From positions 62,227,928 to 62,291,927 of the forward strand of contig OW121744.1 in NCBI GenBank assembly GCA_933228675.1: a DNA stretch of 64,000 bases. The letters run 5' to 3'. Origin of the DNA: Stomorhina lunata (taxonomy: Eukaryota > Arthropoda > Insecta > Diptera > Rhiniidae). Of this stretch, positions 11,956 to 22,878 are shown one piece after another. The first letter of the stretch is position 1. Every line of letters starts with the position of its first letter. Below the pieces are notes generated by a model that was given only the letters and a program-made list of their open reading frames with translations, searched no databases and had not been told where the DNA came from. Made by a program: the position numbers and the translations under genes.

Positions 11956-13294
11956 ACATATTTCGAACTCGTAATTTCAAGCTTTGATAATGCAAATTGG
12001 CCACCTCGTTCTTGTAATTTAACAATAGGGGGCTATTGAAAGACCGGGCTTAAGTGAACAAACCTCTAACAACTGACGCTCTGAAAGATTTACAAGATAA
12101 TTTTGCCCAACCTTCACAAGAAATTTCACACATTTTCGTATAATTAGCAGTTTATCTGTTCAGTTAAAAGATTTAATCGCTTTTTAAGTCAGAAAGGACA
12201 CAAGATTTTCTAGGGAAATTTCATTAACTTAACCGATTCCAAAAGTTAATCTTATTGTAACATACATAGACGTTATATTTATACTCCCAATATCCTGGTA
12301 GTTTAATCCTATTGCTATTTGTTTAACTACCTCTCATGTCGTATATTTACTAAGTGTCCTTAGCTTTTGTGTGTGTGTTTGTTTATTTGACTTAAAACAT
12401 TTCCATTTAATTTGACATTTAGTAAAGCGTAAACAAAAAGCGCCAAAGAAAGGAGTTCAAAACTTAAATAGACCATCTATCAAAAATGTTTAAGTAAAGT
12501 AAAATTGATGGCATTGTTGGCTTATTGGGGTCGTTTTCTTCATTTATAATGTTTTTATGGCAACATTCTTTCCTTTATTCATTCTTCATCAGAGCCGGAG
12601 ACTTTCTACTACGACACAGAAATAATTTTAAGGGAATTTAGGTGTGGTTTAAACAACCTATGTATAGATGTTATAAGTTAAAGAAGGTAAATGAGCTGAT
12701 GTATAGTATATGATGGAATAGTACATGTTTCAAATTTATACGCTAGGGTGGGTCAGAAAATTTACTTTTACTTCTCATAATTAAATTTATTTTCAAGGCC
12801 TGCGCTTAACAAATGTTGACTTTCATATTAGAAAAAGATTAGAACAAAAAGTATGTCTTTTTTTGGATTCACTCTATTGTTTACTCGTACTTTTGCAGCG
12901 CACACATATAAACATTTACATGTTGCCTAAAAATATGCCACATTTTCTGATAAATTACTATTTTGGGTTTGTCATAGATTACAAACAATATCTTTTGTGA
13001 TATTTGAAATTTTTTGGTCGATTAAACATCAAATTACTTAACTGTTTTATCCTAAAAGCGAACTCATGCTACAGAATCGTTAACACAAATACAGACCACA
13101 CAATTTTTTTTAGAGCTAATGCGTTTTAATAGCATCAGTATATCAAAAAAAAATTAAACAAGTAAGAATGTATTATGTTAATACTCTATTAAAGTGAGCA
13201 AATGGTGTATACGAGGGGTGCTATTTATATTTTGAGAACTGATATCAATACCTAAAATATGGCAACACAATAATAATGTTTGTTTTTTTTTAAC
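11956..13294. other. Non-coding stretch
   Basis: No coding exon or transposon terminus was recognised. A short GTGTGTGTGTTTG run lies near 12370. The motif CAAGTAAGAATG near 13158 looks like the start of a DINE-like repeat but no body follows. Confidence 0.4.
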
Positions 13295-13590
13295 ATAAAG
13301 CCTGGCATTAAAGAGGTCCCAAGTTTGATCCCCAGCTAGACTCATTAAAAAAAAATTAATTTTCAAAAAATCGGCGGTTCAACTCATAACTCAGCTATAG
13401 CCACTGGTTATTGAGTATTAGGCTATGTAAAACTTCTCTAACTAATGCATTTGCCGTTCGGAGCCGGAGTTAAAACGTAGGCCTCTTTTAATGAGTCTAA
13501 AAATAGAATAGGATGCTTCATTGTCTGAGAGAAGTACCCCTTGTTCCAATTGGAATGTTGTGTGGGAACTATATATATTAGGTTATTTCG
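13295..13590 (+). mobile_element. tRNA-derived SINE (family 2), 5'-damaged copy
   Basis: It carries a box-B-like GTTTGATCCCC, then the family body: a CGGCGGTTCAACTCATAAC-like block, TTGAGTATTAGGCTATGTAA, CATTTGCCGTTCGGAGCCGG and GTACCCCTTGTTCCAATTGG. It is co-linear with 22382-22669 and 36330-36625. The box A region is replaced by diverged sequence. Confidence 0.75.
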
Positions 13591-13750
13591 TTTTTATCAA
13601 AATTTATCGTTTTTTGACTTTGTCCGAGTCTCGGTAATATAAAAGTTAGATGTACCGAAATTTAGAAAGATTGAATGACGTTTAGAGGGTACACATTATG
13701 ACGACTTACGACTTGGAAAATGTTACAAAAACAATTTCTTTAAAAAAAAC

Positions 13751-13960
13751 GAACGTAAGAAAGTGCTATAGTTGGTCAAGCCCTTCACCGCTAGGGTCAA
13801 GAGTCTGTTCTTTTTCGTGTATACAGGCAAGTATTTGACAGATTTCGTCATCATACAAACATTTTCTCATTCGTCATTTGGATTTATAAGAGAGGGGTCA
13901 AATGTGGACCGATTATCTTGAAATTTATTACATTTTTACAAAAATTATGTATGCATTAGG
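13751..13960 (+). repeat. DINE-1/Helentron-like repeat, 5' fragment
   Basis: The segment GTAAGAAAGTGCTATAGTTG, then CATCATACAAACATTTTCTC and GGTCAAATGTGGACCGATTA match the start of the copy at 52833. It is truncated where the mariner relic begins. Confidence 0.65.
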
Positions 13961-13969
13961 TTTCAACAG

Positions 13970-14700
13970 GGACACCACAAAAGTACAGCGACAGGTACAG
14001 CAGACGACCTCATATTTCTTGCTGCTCTTTTGACATTTGTCTTTAATAGGGTTTGCCATTTCATGTTGCAAAGATATACGAGCCAACAACGAGTCGAAAT
14101 TATTAAAATTTACTACCGAAATTCAGAGTCAGTGTCCTCAACGTTAAGAGCGCGAATCAACTTCAGCGATAAGGCTCATTTTTGGCTGAATGGCTTCGTC
14201 AATAAACATAATATGCGTTATTGGTCAAGCAGAAATCCACACGTACTCCATAAGTCATTATTGCATCCCAAAAAAATTACGGTTTGGTGCGTTTTATGGG
14301 CCGGTGTCGTCATTGGGCCGTACTTCTTCCGTGATGATCAAGATCGGCACACAGCGAATGTCATAATTAATTTATTGAAAACCATGTTTGGAGAACATGT
14401 AATCTCACGAAATGGTCCAGTCAATTGGCAGCCTCGGTCGTGCGATTTGACGCCTTTAGACTATTTCCTGTGGGGCTACGTCAAGTCTATGGTCTATGCC
14501 AACAATCCAGCGGCGATTGAACTTGAAATTGCAGCTGTATCGGCCAATGCTTGAAAATCGTCGAAAATTGGGTTCATCGTCCGGACGTCTGCAAGCGTGC
14601 CCGTGGTGACCATACAAAAGAAATCGAGTTCCATACATAATGACATCACACGTGCTTTCACAGGAATAAAGAATTTCATTGATATCCAAAACCGTTTTTG
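13970..14700 (+). pseudogene. Mariner (DD41D-type) transposase relic A, internally deleted
   Basis: A 174-residue open frame (14030-14554) carries the mariner N-terminal start (RYTSQQRVEII), then jumps to the first catalytic block (INFSDKAHFWLNGF) and the KKITVWCVLWAGV region. It then jumps from RDDQDRH straight to TANVIINLL, and ends in the third-aspartate block CDLTPLDYFLWG. Compared with the copy at 33780, the helix-turn-helix DNA-binding region and the block holding the second catalytic aspartate are missing. Both deletions kept the reading frame. A frame-shifted C-terminal tail (ENW ... KEIEFHT) continues to about 14640. It cannot encode an active transposase. Confidence 0.85.
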
Positions 14701-14869
14701 ATTTATTTATTTGAAAAAACTTTTTTTATAGCATATCCTCTTTAATTTTTCCAGCCTCTAAATCGTGAGTCTTCAAAATGTGCAACCCCTAAAGATCATC
14801 CAATCTTCCTAAAATTCTGTATATAAACTTTTATATTACCGAGACTTGGTGCAAACCTTTGGAAAAAAA

Positions 14870-15110
14870 AAGTTTTCATAAATATGTATCTTCTAACTGT
14901 GAGACAATTGTTAAGGAGGACCCTGGCGTTTTGAATTTTGGATTTGTGGTTACCCTGTATTTTCACAGAGAGAATTATTAGGCATCAAAGTTGACCATCT
15001 TAAATGTAAAAAAGCTTTTGGCTTTTCTTTCTTTAATTTTTTACATTTTGGAATCACCTTGGAAAAGCGAAGAAAAAAAACAGATTTCTTTATACTAAAG
15101 CAGAAAATTA
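14870..15110. repeat. Dispersed repeat R, head fragment
   Basis: TATGTATCTTCTAACTGTGA, GTGGTTACCCTGTATTTTCA and GCATCAAAGTTGACC match 60490-60690 and 21960-22100 in order. Confidence 0.5.
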
Positions 15111-15593
15111 CAAAGTCCCGCAAATAAGAAGAGAATATCTTCATGATGCAGAAACAAATCGACTAATATTTTGCTGGCGTTATGTTTACAAATACCTAAG
15201 CAAAGATACTATAATATAAAAATATTGCAATCCATACATTTTTTTGCTATCAAATGTGAAATTAAAATCTATAAAGAACAATGAATATGTTTTTCACAAA
15301 CAAACATACATTTTATGAGCACGTTTGTGTGCCTTAGCTTTCTCTCATTGGATAATCGTCTCTATTAGTAGTTTTCGAATTAGAGTAAAAAAGGTATACC
15401 CCTTTTTCATGGGAATTTTCAAAACGACCATGCGGCAAAACAATGTATGGAAGTGCAACATCTTTATAGATTCTTTGGCCTAAGTTTATTGTCATCTAAG
15501 ACATCTATGATCTATTCATTTCGACTACCACTTACCGCTTTAGTCATTTACACCTAATAAATAGTCCCCCTCGTATAATATCAGCCAATGAAA
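15111..15593. other. Non-coding stretch
   Basis: No gene, RNA or transposon feature recognised. Confidence 0.4.
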
Positions 15594-15598
15594 TGTTC

Positions 15599-17617
15599 CA
15601 CAGTGGTTTACGGGCGCTTTTTTTGGAAATAATTCTGTAACTTTTAAAGAACTGGATTTATTTGAATGAAATTTGGCATGGTTTTAGTCATGGACCTTCA
15701 AAGTTGGTCACCTCGGGTGTTCGAAATTTTTAAAAATTGGTTTTCGAGATATTTGGGTAAAAATGAATTTTTGGGTTGATTTTTACCTATTTTTCTAAGC
15801 TTTTTTTGATCTGGTGGACGCATCTAAATTTCTAATAAAATTCTGAATAAATTTTGTGCAAGTCGGTTATAGATATCTTCTTTCGTTTAAAAGTTAAAAA
15901 TATTCAAAGTTGAAGCTTAAAAAAATTCGCTTTTTTTTTGAGTTTTTCCCTAAAAGATAGCTATATTTTTTTACTAATAAAAAAATATTTTCTTAAGAAA
16001 CATAAAAAGATTTTTAAAGTTTTTAAAAGAAAACATAATGAGAATGCGTATAAAGTAAATTTCTTGCTAATTGGACTTTTGGTCCTCGCACATACCCTCT
16101 CCAAAAATGCCAATTTGTAAAAAAAAAATTTTAGTTCAAACAAAAATTTCTCAAAAGGCAAAGCACCGATTTGAAAAAATATATGATGTTTATATTTTTG
16201 ACATATCTGTTATTGATTAGAAAAGTTTTTTCTGAAACGCGCTGCAAATAGAGTCAGTGTTGCCATATTTGTAAACAAACTCATTTTTTGAAACCCCTTT
16301 TTCCCGAGTTGGGAATCGGGGAATTTTTTAGTTAAAATTGGGAATTTTTTTTAGTCTATTGCTTTAAGATCTTATTGGTCTACATAACTACAAAATTTCA
16401 TTGTAATATCTTTATCCATGTCATTTCTACAAAATATCAAATATTGAAATTATTTTTCTTTAAAAAGTAGAAAAGTAATATTTTTTTGTTTTACGATACA
16501 ATGTGTAAAAAGATTAACTCAATAAAAAAAGATTTTTACTTGGTGTTTATCTCCTGGTCTTTCCCGATCCAATGATACTAAATACGTATATCACGCTTTA
16601 ATACATAGCCTTTAAAAGCTCTGAATACTTTGCCTCCCATAGCATTTTTAAGCTAAATATTTGAGCATTGGAGAGTAATGTGTGCAAATAAAGTTAATGG
16701 TGCACAGTGGTATTAACCCTGCAATTTCTAAACTACTAAACAGATTTTAACAAAATTTGGAACGTCAAGAGAAGAGGTATGAGGCTTTTAGATCAATGTT
16801 TAACAACGTATTTGTCGATAGCACAGTGGGCTCCACAGTGGGCCAAAGTTGCCTACTTCGGGTATATAGAACCTTTGGGTTCGTATAACTTTCGCCAATT
16901 GGGTCCGATCTAAAAGATTTTTACATTTTCGAAAACTTAGAAAAAACATTAAGAAAAAACATGCTTACTGTACTACCTTATCTCTTATAGTTTAAGAGAT
17001 AATTGAATAAAATTTTCTCATTATGTTTTCTTTTAAAAACTTTAAAAATCTTTTTATGTTTCTTAAGAAAATATTTTTTTATTGGTGAAAAAATATAGCT
17101 ATCTTTTAGGGAAAAACTAAAAAAAAACAATTTTTTTTTAAGTTTCAACTTTGAATATTTTTAACTTTTAAACGAAAGAAGATATCTATAACCGACTTGC
17201 ACAAGAATTATTCAGAATTTTATTAAAAATTTAACGAATATTCTCAGATGCGTCCACCAGATCAAAAAAAGCTTAAAAAAATAGGTAACAAATCAACCCA
17301 AAAATTCCTTTTTACCCAAATATCTCGAAACCCAAAGGAGATAACCTACACATGTAAGTATTTTTTGTAGATCTTCTCAAGGACAACTTTTTTTTCAATC
17401 CATCCATAAATGGATTTTTGGCGAATTTTTAAAAAAGTCGAACACCCGAAGATCCATCAATCACTCTCCCGACCAGTAATCTCTCTCATGGACCAGTGCT
17501 TTGGAAAACCAACTCGAATACTCCTTGACTACCACTATGCTAAATTCCATTCAAATATCTCCAGTTGTTCAAAAGTTACAGAATTATTTCAAAAAAAAGC
17601 GTCCGTAAACCACTGTG
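15599..17617. mobile_element. 2.0-kb foldback element with long inverted arms
   Basis: The left end CACAGTGGTTTACGG and right end CCGTAAACCACTGTG are inverted. The inverted similarity extends over about 450-600 bp on each side; for example ATCTGGTGGACGCATC at 15810 matches GATGCGTCCACCAGAT at 17249. TGTTC flanks both ends (15594-15598 and 17618-17622), a likely short target duplication. The central 0.9 kb is non-coding. The 82-residue frame at 17410 lies in the right arm and has no family resemblance. The superfamily is unassigned. Confidence 0.8.
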
Positions 17618-17815
17618 TGTTCTTCATTATTTGTAAAAATGCTGGAGCAAAGCTGTAATTATAATTATTACTTTCTGGATATATAACTTTATTCTTCGTG
17701 TCTAATTGTCCGTCTATTCAATAAATTCTCTGAATTCACTACTTGTTTTTGTGCGCCACTATAATTAAGTCCTTTCAATTAATTTCTATTTATAAATATA
17801 TAGCCTATATCTGTG

Positions 17816-17841
17816 TGCGTGTGTGTGTGTGTGTGTGTGTT
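17816..17841. repeat. (GT)n microsatellite
   Basis: A run of GT dinucleotides within otherwise featureless DNA between 17618 and 17880. Confidence 0.9.
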
Positions 17842-17880
17842 TGTTAGTGTACCCAGTGAATTAAATTTAAAGATACATAT

Positions 17881-18450
17881 ACAGGGTGGCTGATGAAAAC
17901 TTTTTTTCTGTGTAACCAACCTGTTCCATTTTTTTTTTATTTTATAAAATCTTATGATTTAACGAAAATGGAAAATTTGGACAATGAATTAAAGAATTCT
18001 AAAATATGCTCGGCCTTTGACCTAAACAGGTTGTAATATAGTCCATTTAAATAAGTATGTAATTGGATGATATAGACTTGGAGGACATGTAGTTCCAACA
18101 AGACTACGCCACTAGCCACTTTTCAATTTATTGAAAACTAAGTTTGGAGAACAAGTTATCTCCATTTGTCCATTCGATTGGGCGCCTCGGTCGCGCGATT
18201 TGACGCCCTTAGACTATTTCCTGTGGAGCTACGTCAAGTTTATTGTCTATGCCAACAAGCCAGCGACGATTGATAAACTTCATACGAATATCGAACGTGA
18301 AATTGCAGAAGTATCGGTCGAAACCGTCGAAAATTGGGTTGATTATGTATGGAAATCGAGTTCCAACTTAATTCTCGTTTTTAATTCGCTTGAATGTTCA
18401 GTTAAATAGATGATCTTAACTTCTGACATTCAACAGTGAGTGACACAGTG
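17881..18450 (+). pseudogene. Mariner (DD41D-type) transposase relic B, 5'-deleted
   Basis: A possible left terminus (ACAGGGTGGCTGATGAAAAC) is followed at about 18069 by the DLEDM...FQQD block. Then comes an open frame (18131-18409) with KFGEQVIS, RDLTPLDYFLWS and a C-terminal YANKPATIDKL...EIAEVS segment. The N-terminal DNA-binding region and first catalytic block are absent. It is close in sequence to relic A. Confidence 0.8.
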
Positions 18451-18790
18451 TGCTAGCAAAGTCCGTCACATAGTTTTTTTAGTATTCCTTCTAATTTTTA
18501 TGACATGAACCTAAGCCCGAATGGAACTAATAACTCGAAGTTTGAAGCCCATACCACCAGAAGCCGATGATTTTTTTTAATTTTCGTAAATAACACGATC
18601 ATTAATAAAGCTCGTGAAAATGAGTATTAAAATCATTCAGTTGGAATTTGGATATTAACAGTTGGTGCTGCTTTGTTAAAGAAAATACTAAAACAAAACA
18701 GGCAAGACAGAAATCAAAATCCAATTTATAGCAACAAAATACATGGATCGAGAGAACAACGAAAAATAATCTCGAACATTGTTGCCACTA
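18451..18790. other. Non-coding stretch
   Basis: No gene. A single GTCCGTCACA motif occurs near 18461, the same motif seen repeatedly at 2485-5930. Confidence 0.4.
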
Positions 18791-19860
18791 CACTATTATT
18801 TTTGCAAACATTGGGAATATTTTTATAAATATTGGGAATATTTTTCAAAACAGAAAAAAAATCTAATACTAAATAATTTTAGATTTTTATATTTTTTAGA
18901 AAAATTTTTGATAAAAAAATGTTCTATAGAAAAATTTTTGATAAAAAAATTTTCTATAGCAAAATTTTTGATAAAAAAATTTCCTATAGAAAAAATTGAT
19001 AAAAAAAAATTTCTATAAAAAAAATTTTTGTAAACATTGGGAATATTTTTGTTAATTGGGAATATTTTTGTAAATATTGTTTATATTTTTCAAAACAGAA
19101 ATGAATTCTAATATTAAACAATTTTAGATTTTTACATTTTTTAGAAAAATTTTCTATAGAAAGGTTTTAGATAAAAAAAATTTCCTATAGAAAAATTTTT
19201 GATTAAAAAATGTTCTATAGAAAAATTTATGATAAGAAAATTTTCTATAGAAAAATTTTTGATAAAAAAATTTTCTATAGAAAATTTTTTGATAAAAAAA
19301 TTTTCTATAGAAAAATTTTTGATAAAAAAATTTCCTATACAAAAATTTTTGACTAAAAATTTTTTATAGAAAAATTTTTGATAAAACAATTTTCTATAGA
19401 AAAATTTTTGTCAAAAAATTTTCTGTAAAAAATTTTTGATAAAAAAATTTTGTATAGAAAAATGTTTGTCAAAAAAAGGTTCTATAGCGAAATTTTTAAT
19501 AAAAAAATTTTCTATAACAAAATTTTTGATTAAAAATTTTGAAGAGATGGCTTAACTAACCATCGAAACGCGTCGAGGAATTTGGCTTCTCCGCAAACAT
19601 TTTTTGGCTCTTTATCAATAAATTGGTCTGTTACATTAATAAATAAATGTAATAGATTAGGGATCAAATGCGAATACTCTTCTTTTTGAATAATATTTAC
19701 ATCCCGACTATTTTGTTATTTTTTAAAAGAATTTTCTATAGAAAAATTTTCTGTAGAAACATTTTTGATAAAAAAAAATTTCTATAGAAAAATTTTTGAT
19801 AAAAAAATTTTCTATAGAAACATTTTTGATAAAAAAAAAATTCTATTGACGAATTTTTCA
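18791..19860. mobile_element. Array element: 30-bp CTATAG-centred repeats around a shared core
   Basis: Degenerate 30-bp units (TTTTCTATAGAAAAATTTTT plus GATAAAAAAA) occupy about 18895-19540 and again 19727-19855. They surround a unique core (19541-19726) that is also found inside the foldback element at 28735-29585. The left boundary CTACACTATT resembles the CTACACCATT terminus of the two foldbacks. No matching right terminus was found, so the outer limits are uncertain. The short ORFs (FYQKFFYRKF type) are translations of the repeat. Confidence 0.65.
19541..19726 (+). repeat. Core segment shared with the foldback at 28735
   Basis: It starts GAAGAGATGGC and contains ACCATCGAAAC, TTCTCCGCAAACATTTTT and ATCAATAAATTGG. 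It also has an inner hairpin region (CTGTTACATT ... AATGTAATAG), and ends with ATCAAATGCGA and TATTTTGTTATTTTTT. The copy at 28964-29116 is co-linear but lacks about 35 bp between two CGA motifs. No ORF is present. Confidence 0.85.
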
Positions 19861-20226
19861 TTTTCATTCGGTTTTAAACTTAGTCCCGTATCACACGAAT
19901 CAGGTTTACTTATGTGGGGTTCATATAACTCAAGCGTCTGACGATTGAGTAAAATTTAAATGTATTTTGTTTTTGTTACAATAACAAAACACATGTAAAT
20001 TTCACTCAATATATAAACCCTACATTGATCAGTTTTTCTTTAAATTTCTTTTAAACCTGCGTTAACGTTTACACATTTGCTTCATCAGTTTTTATTTTAT
20101 TTTCCTTAAATTTCATACAAATTTTCAAAATTTTCGTAAACTTTCTTTCAGTTTTTTCTCATACAAATTCAAGACTTGATAAGCCAAACCTGACTAATGT
20201 AAAAGTAGACTTAATTTGGTCCAATA
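19861..20226. other. Non-coding stretch
   Basis: No feature recognised before the Tc1/mariner element. Confidence 0.4.
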
Positions 20227-21455
20227 AAGAGTGTTCTAAAAAAAATTTGCATTTACTATTTTAGACAAAATTTATCCATAGTGCAAGAAATAATTTATTT
20301 TTGATCAAGTTAGTTTATATAGATATGTCAGATACTATTATTTTAGAAATTATTAATTTTCAATAGTTATTTCAATCAAAATGGACTGCGAAAAAAAAGT
20401 TCGTGAAAATATAATTAAAACTTTTCAAAAAAATCCGTCATGGACTTTAAAAAAAATAGCTAAAAATTTGAAAGTTGACCCTCGAACGGTTTCTAATGCC
20501 ATCAGACGGTATAAGGAAAACCTGAGCATTGAAAGAAAACCTGGATCAGGGAGGAAAAAAGGTCCTACAGATATTGGTAAGGCAAAAGATGTCGAGCGAC
20601 TCTTTCGAAGAGCGCCTAACACTTCTTTAAGAAAAGCAGCTCGTACGGTGAAATGTTCTACGAATTTTGCACATAGAGTCAAAGCTTATGCTGGACTGAA
20701 GACATACAAAGTCCAAAAGGTTCCAGATCGCAATTCTATAAAGAACTTAGAAGCAAAAAAACGAGCGAAAAAATTGAAGTCTGATTTTATAAAAAAATAC
20801 ACCTGTTGTGTGATGGATGATGAAACATACGTACTGGCAGACTTTTCTCAACTTCCTGGTCAAGATTTTTATGTTGCTGATAAACGGGGCAATGTTCGGC
20901 AAGAGTTTCGCACAAAAAAACAAACAAAATTTCCTAAGAAGTTTCTCGTGTGGCAAGCTATTTGCAGTTGTGGCAAAAGAAGTAAAGTATTTGTGGCATC
21001 TGGCACAATAAACACAGAAATTTATATAAAGGAGTGCCTACAAAAACGGTTGTTACCCTTTTTAAGAGAGCACAGAGTGACTACATTTTTTTGGCCCGAT
21101 TTGGCATCATGCCATTATGGAAAAAGGCACTTGAGTGGTACTCAAAGAATAATGTCATTTTTGTACCACGAGAGGCAAATCCACCTAACTGTCCAGAACT
21201 TCGGCCTGTGGAAAGGTATTGGGCTCTGGTAAAAAAGGAATTGAAGAACACAGGAAAGATTTTCAAGAACATGTCCGATTTTAAGCGCAGGTGGAACACA
21301 TGCTCCAAAAAGGTATCAGAAGCAACTGTAAAATCTTTAAATGATTTTGTATAATATGTCATTATATTTGCGTATTTTGTAGAGTTTTTATATTAAAAGG
21401 TTTGATTTTTATTTAAGAAAATCCAACTACAAATTTTATTTAGATTTAGTCTTTT
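20227..21455 (+). mobile_element. Tc1/mariner element (DD37E type), copy 1
   Basis: The left TIR AAGAGTGTTCTAAA follows a TA (20225-20226). The right end has decayed: the sequence after ATTTTATTTAGA no longer matches the TIR kept by the copy at 47184. The element holds one broken transposase gene. Internal sequence is about as similar to the second copy as two fairly recent insertions of one family would be. Confidence 0.85.
20381..21354 (+). pseudogene. DD37E Tc1/mariner transposase, frameshifted
   Basis: The frame opens at the ATG at 20381. Residues 20-43 form a first helix-turn-helix (WTLKKIAKNLKVDPRTVSNA), a GSGRKKG basic linker follows, and residues 79-110 form a second helix-turn-helix. 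The first catalytic aspartate is in MDDETY (D146/D147) and the second in WPDLAS (codon 21098-21100). One base is missing from the A run at 21121-21125 (five A where the other copy has six), which shifts the frame. The third acidic residue, in PVERYW (21211-21213), is read only in the +1 frame. The D-to-E gap is 37 residues once the shift is allowed for, as in the DD37E group described from mosquitoes. The C-terminus is also shortened by a roughly 67-bp deletion near 21337. Confidence 0.9.
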
Positions 21456-21940
21456 GTATCATAATCGAATAAAATCAATTTTTCTTACAGAAATCATATA
21501 ATTTCCATTCAATCTTCATTGGAGCTGTGGGTTTACTTGGCCTATCGCTAAGATTCGGTTGGGATTTTCTGACAAAGTGTTTCATGGGTAGTTATATTAA
21601 CTGTATTAAATATACTAAAACTAAAAATATTACCATTCATTTTCATTAAAACATTTGTACGTGTTAATAATTACTTGAAACGAAGAACATAATGCAAAAA
21701 CTCTTCAAGGACATAAGAAAATGGAAAAATATTATGTAAAAATACAAAAAGTCAAAGCAAATAGTGCTAAATTAACAAAAATTCACTAGACTATATAAAT
21801 TCATATTAGAATACATTAAAAGTACAGACTTTTGTGGTGAAAACACGTGTCCTTAAAGTTAGTTTAATTTATAAACGAAACCATCATCATAATGTGCTAC
21901 TTACTTTCAAAAGCTCTGTAGTGCGCAATTTGTTTGTGTT
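21456..21940. other. Non-coding stretch
   Basis: No gene or repeat boundary recognised. Confidence 0.35.
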
Positions 21941-22381
21941 TGAAAAAAAGTGTTAATTAATCTGTATCTTCTAAACTGGAAGTCTGATTGTATCAGAATC
22001 ATTGAGCGTCAAAGTAGACCACCTTAGAAATAAAAAGCTTTTGGACCGTGCAGCTTTTTTACATTTTGGAATGAGCTTGAAGAAACGAAGAAACTGTTAT
22101 TGGTTTTAAAAATAAAAAAATCTCTTCACCTTTTTTTTAGATTTTGGCCCATTGTGCCTTCGATATTAAACCCATATTTTAAAAAATACTGACATATGGG
22201 CAACACTTCAGGAAGCAAAATTGTGAAAACCGTTTTTAAATATCTTAAACCCTTTAATGTTGAGAAATTTCCAAAGTCAAATATTTTTCGCTGATCGGAA
22301 AAAGTGAACTTTTTCTCAAAAATATGGTATCCATTTTTTATTTTTTACGAAGAAGTTTTATATTCAAAGTTATGTTTTATT

Positions 22382-22669
22382 GTGAACTGCCGTGCTATAG
22401 CAGGTTAGTCATCCGCCTAGCATACCAGAGGTCATAAGCTCGATCCCCGGCTAGAGCCATTTGAAAAAAATAAATTTTCAAAAAACGGCAGTTCACCTCA
22501 TAACTCAGTTAGCTTCTGGTTATTGAGTATTAGGCTATGTAAAACTTATCCAACTAATGCATTTGCCGTTCGGAGCCGGAGGTCCTTTTCAATGAGTCTA
22601 AAAATATAATCGGATGTAAATACCCCTTGTCCCAATTGGAATGTTGTCGGGGAATTATATATACATATA
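22382..22669 (+). mobile_element. tRNA-derived SINE (family 2), complete copy with 11-bp TSD
   Basis: The insertion is bracketed by the direct repeat TATGTTTTATT (22371-22381 and 22670-22680). The head is tRNA-like: CGTGCTATAGCAGGTTAG (box A region), CCGCCTAGCATACCAGAGG, then box B GCTCGATCCCCGG. A body of about 200 bp follows, ending in GTTGTCGGGGAATTATATA. An 11-bp duplication is typical of LINE-mobilised SINEs. Transcription by RNA polymerase III is inferred from the boxes. Confidence 0.9.
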
Positions 22670-22878
22670 TATGTTTTATTATATATGAATGGGGTTCTAT
22701 TATGATTTTAAACCAAAATTTTAGTCATTGCAATATTTTCTTTACATACGGCATTGAACGAAATTTGTCTAATTTTTTAGAAAATTTTTTTTAGAAAAAA
22801 GTCAAGCTGATTTTGCAACTTTCTGAAATGCAGTTATATAGTCCCATATATTCTCTTAGATTTTTAAAATAAAAACTA

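Larger units (their letters stand above)
13620..14860. repeat. Composite flanked by inverted AGTCTCGGTAATATAAAAG blocks
   Basis: About 90 bp at 13620-13710 (CGAGTCTCGGTAATATAAAA, then GATTGAATGACG) reappears inverted at about 14768-14857. Between them lie a truncated DINE-like 5' fragment (13751-13960) and a mariner relic (13970-14700). Whether these blocks are TIRs of one element or two independent insertions cannot be settled here. Confidence 0.45.

Noticed and set aside
10658..12025. A 455-residue open frame on the minus strand (KVSFSIE repeats)
   Set aside because: It is the translation of the 21-bp minisatellite, open only because the unit is a multiple of three. The frame switches at each 22-bp unit and there is no gene-like context.
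18779..19389. ORFs with FYQKFFYRKF or IEKFLIKKFS decads
   Set aside because: Translations of the 30-bp CTATAG array.
20425..21362. Minus-strand ORFs within the DD37E element
   Set aside because: Shadows of the transposase gene, reproduced in the second copy at 48011-48280.
22387..22460. Functional tRNA gene
   Set aside because: Only A and B boxes are tRNA-like. The acceptor stem does not pair, and the same head is followed by the same long body at three other loci, which indicates a SINE.
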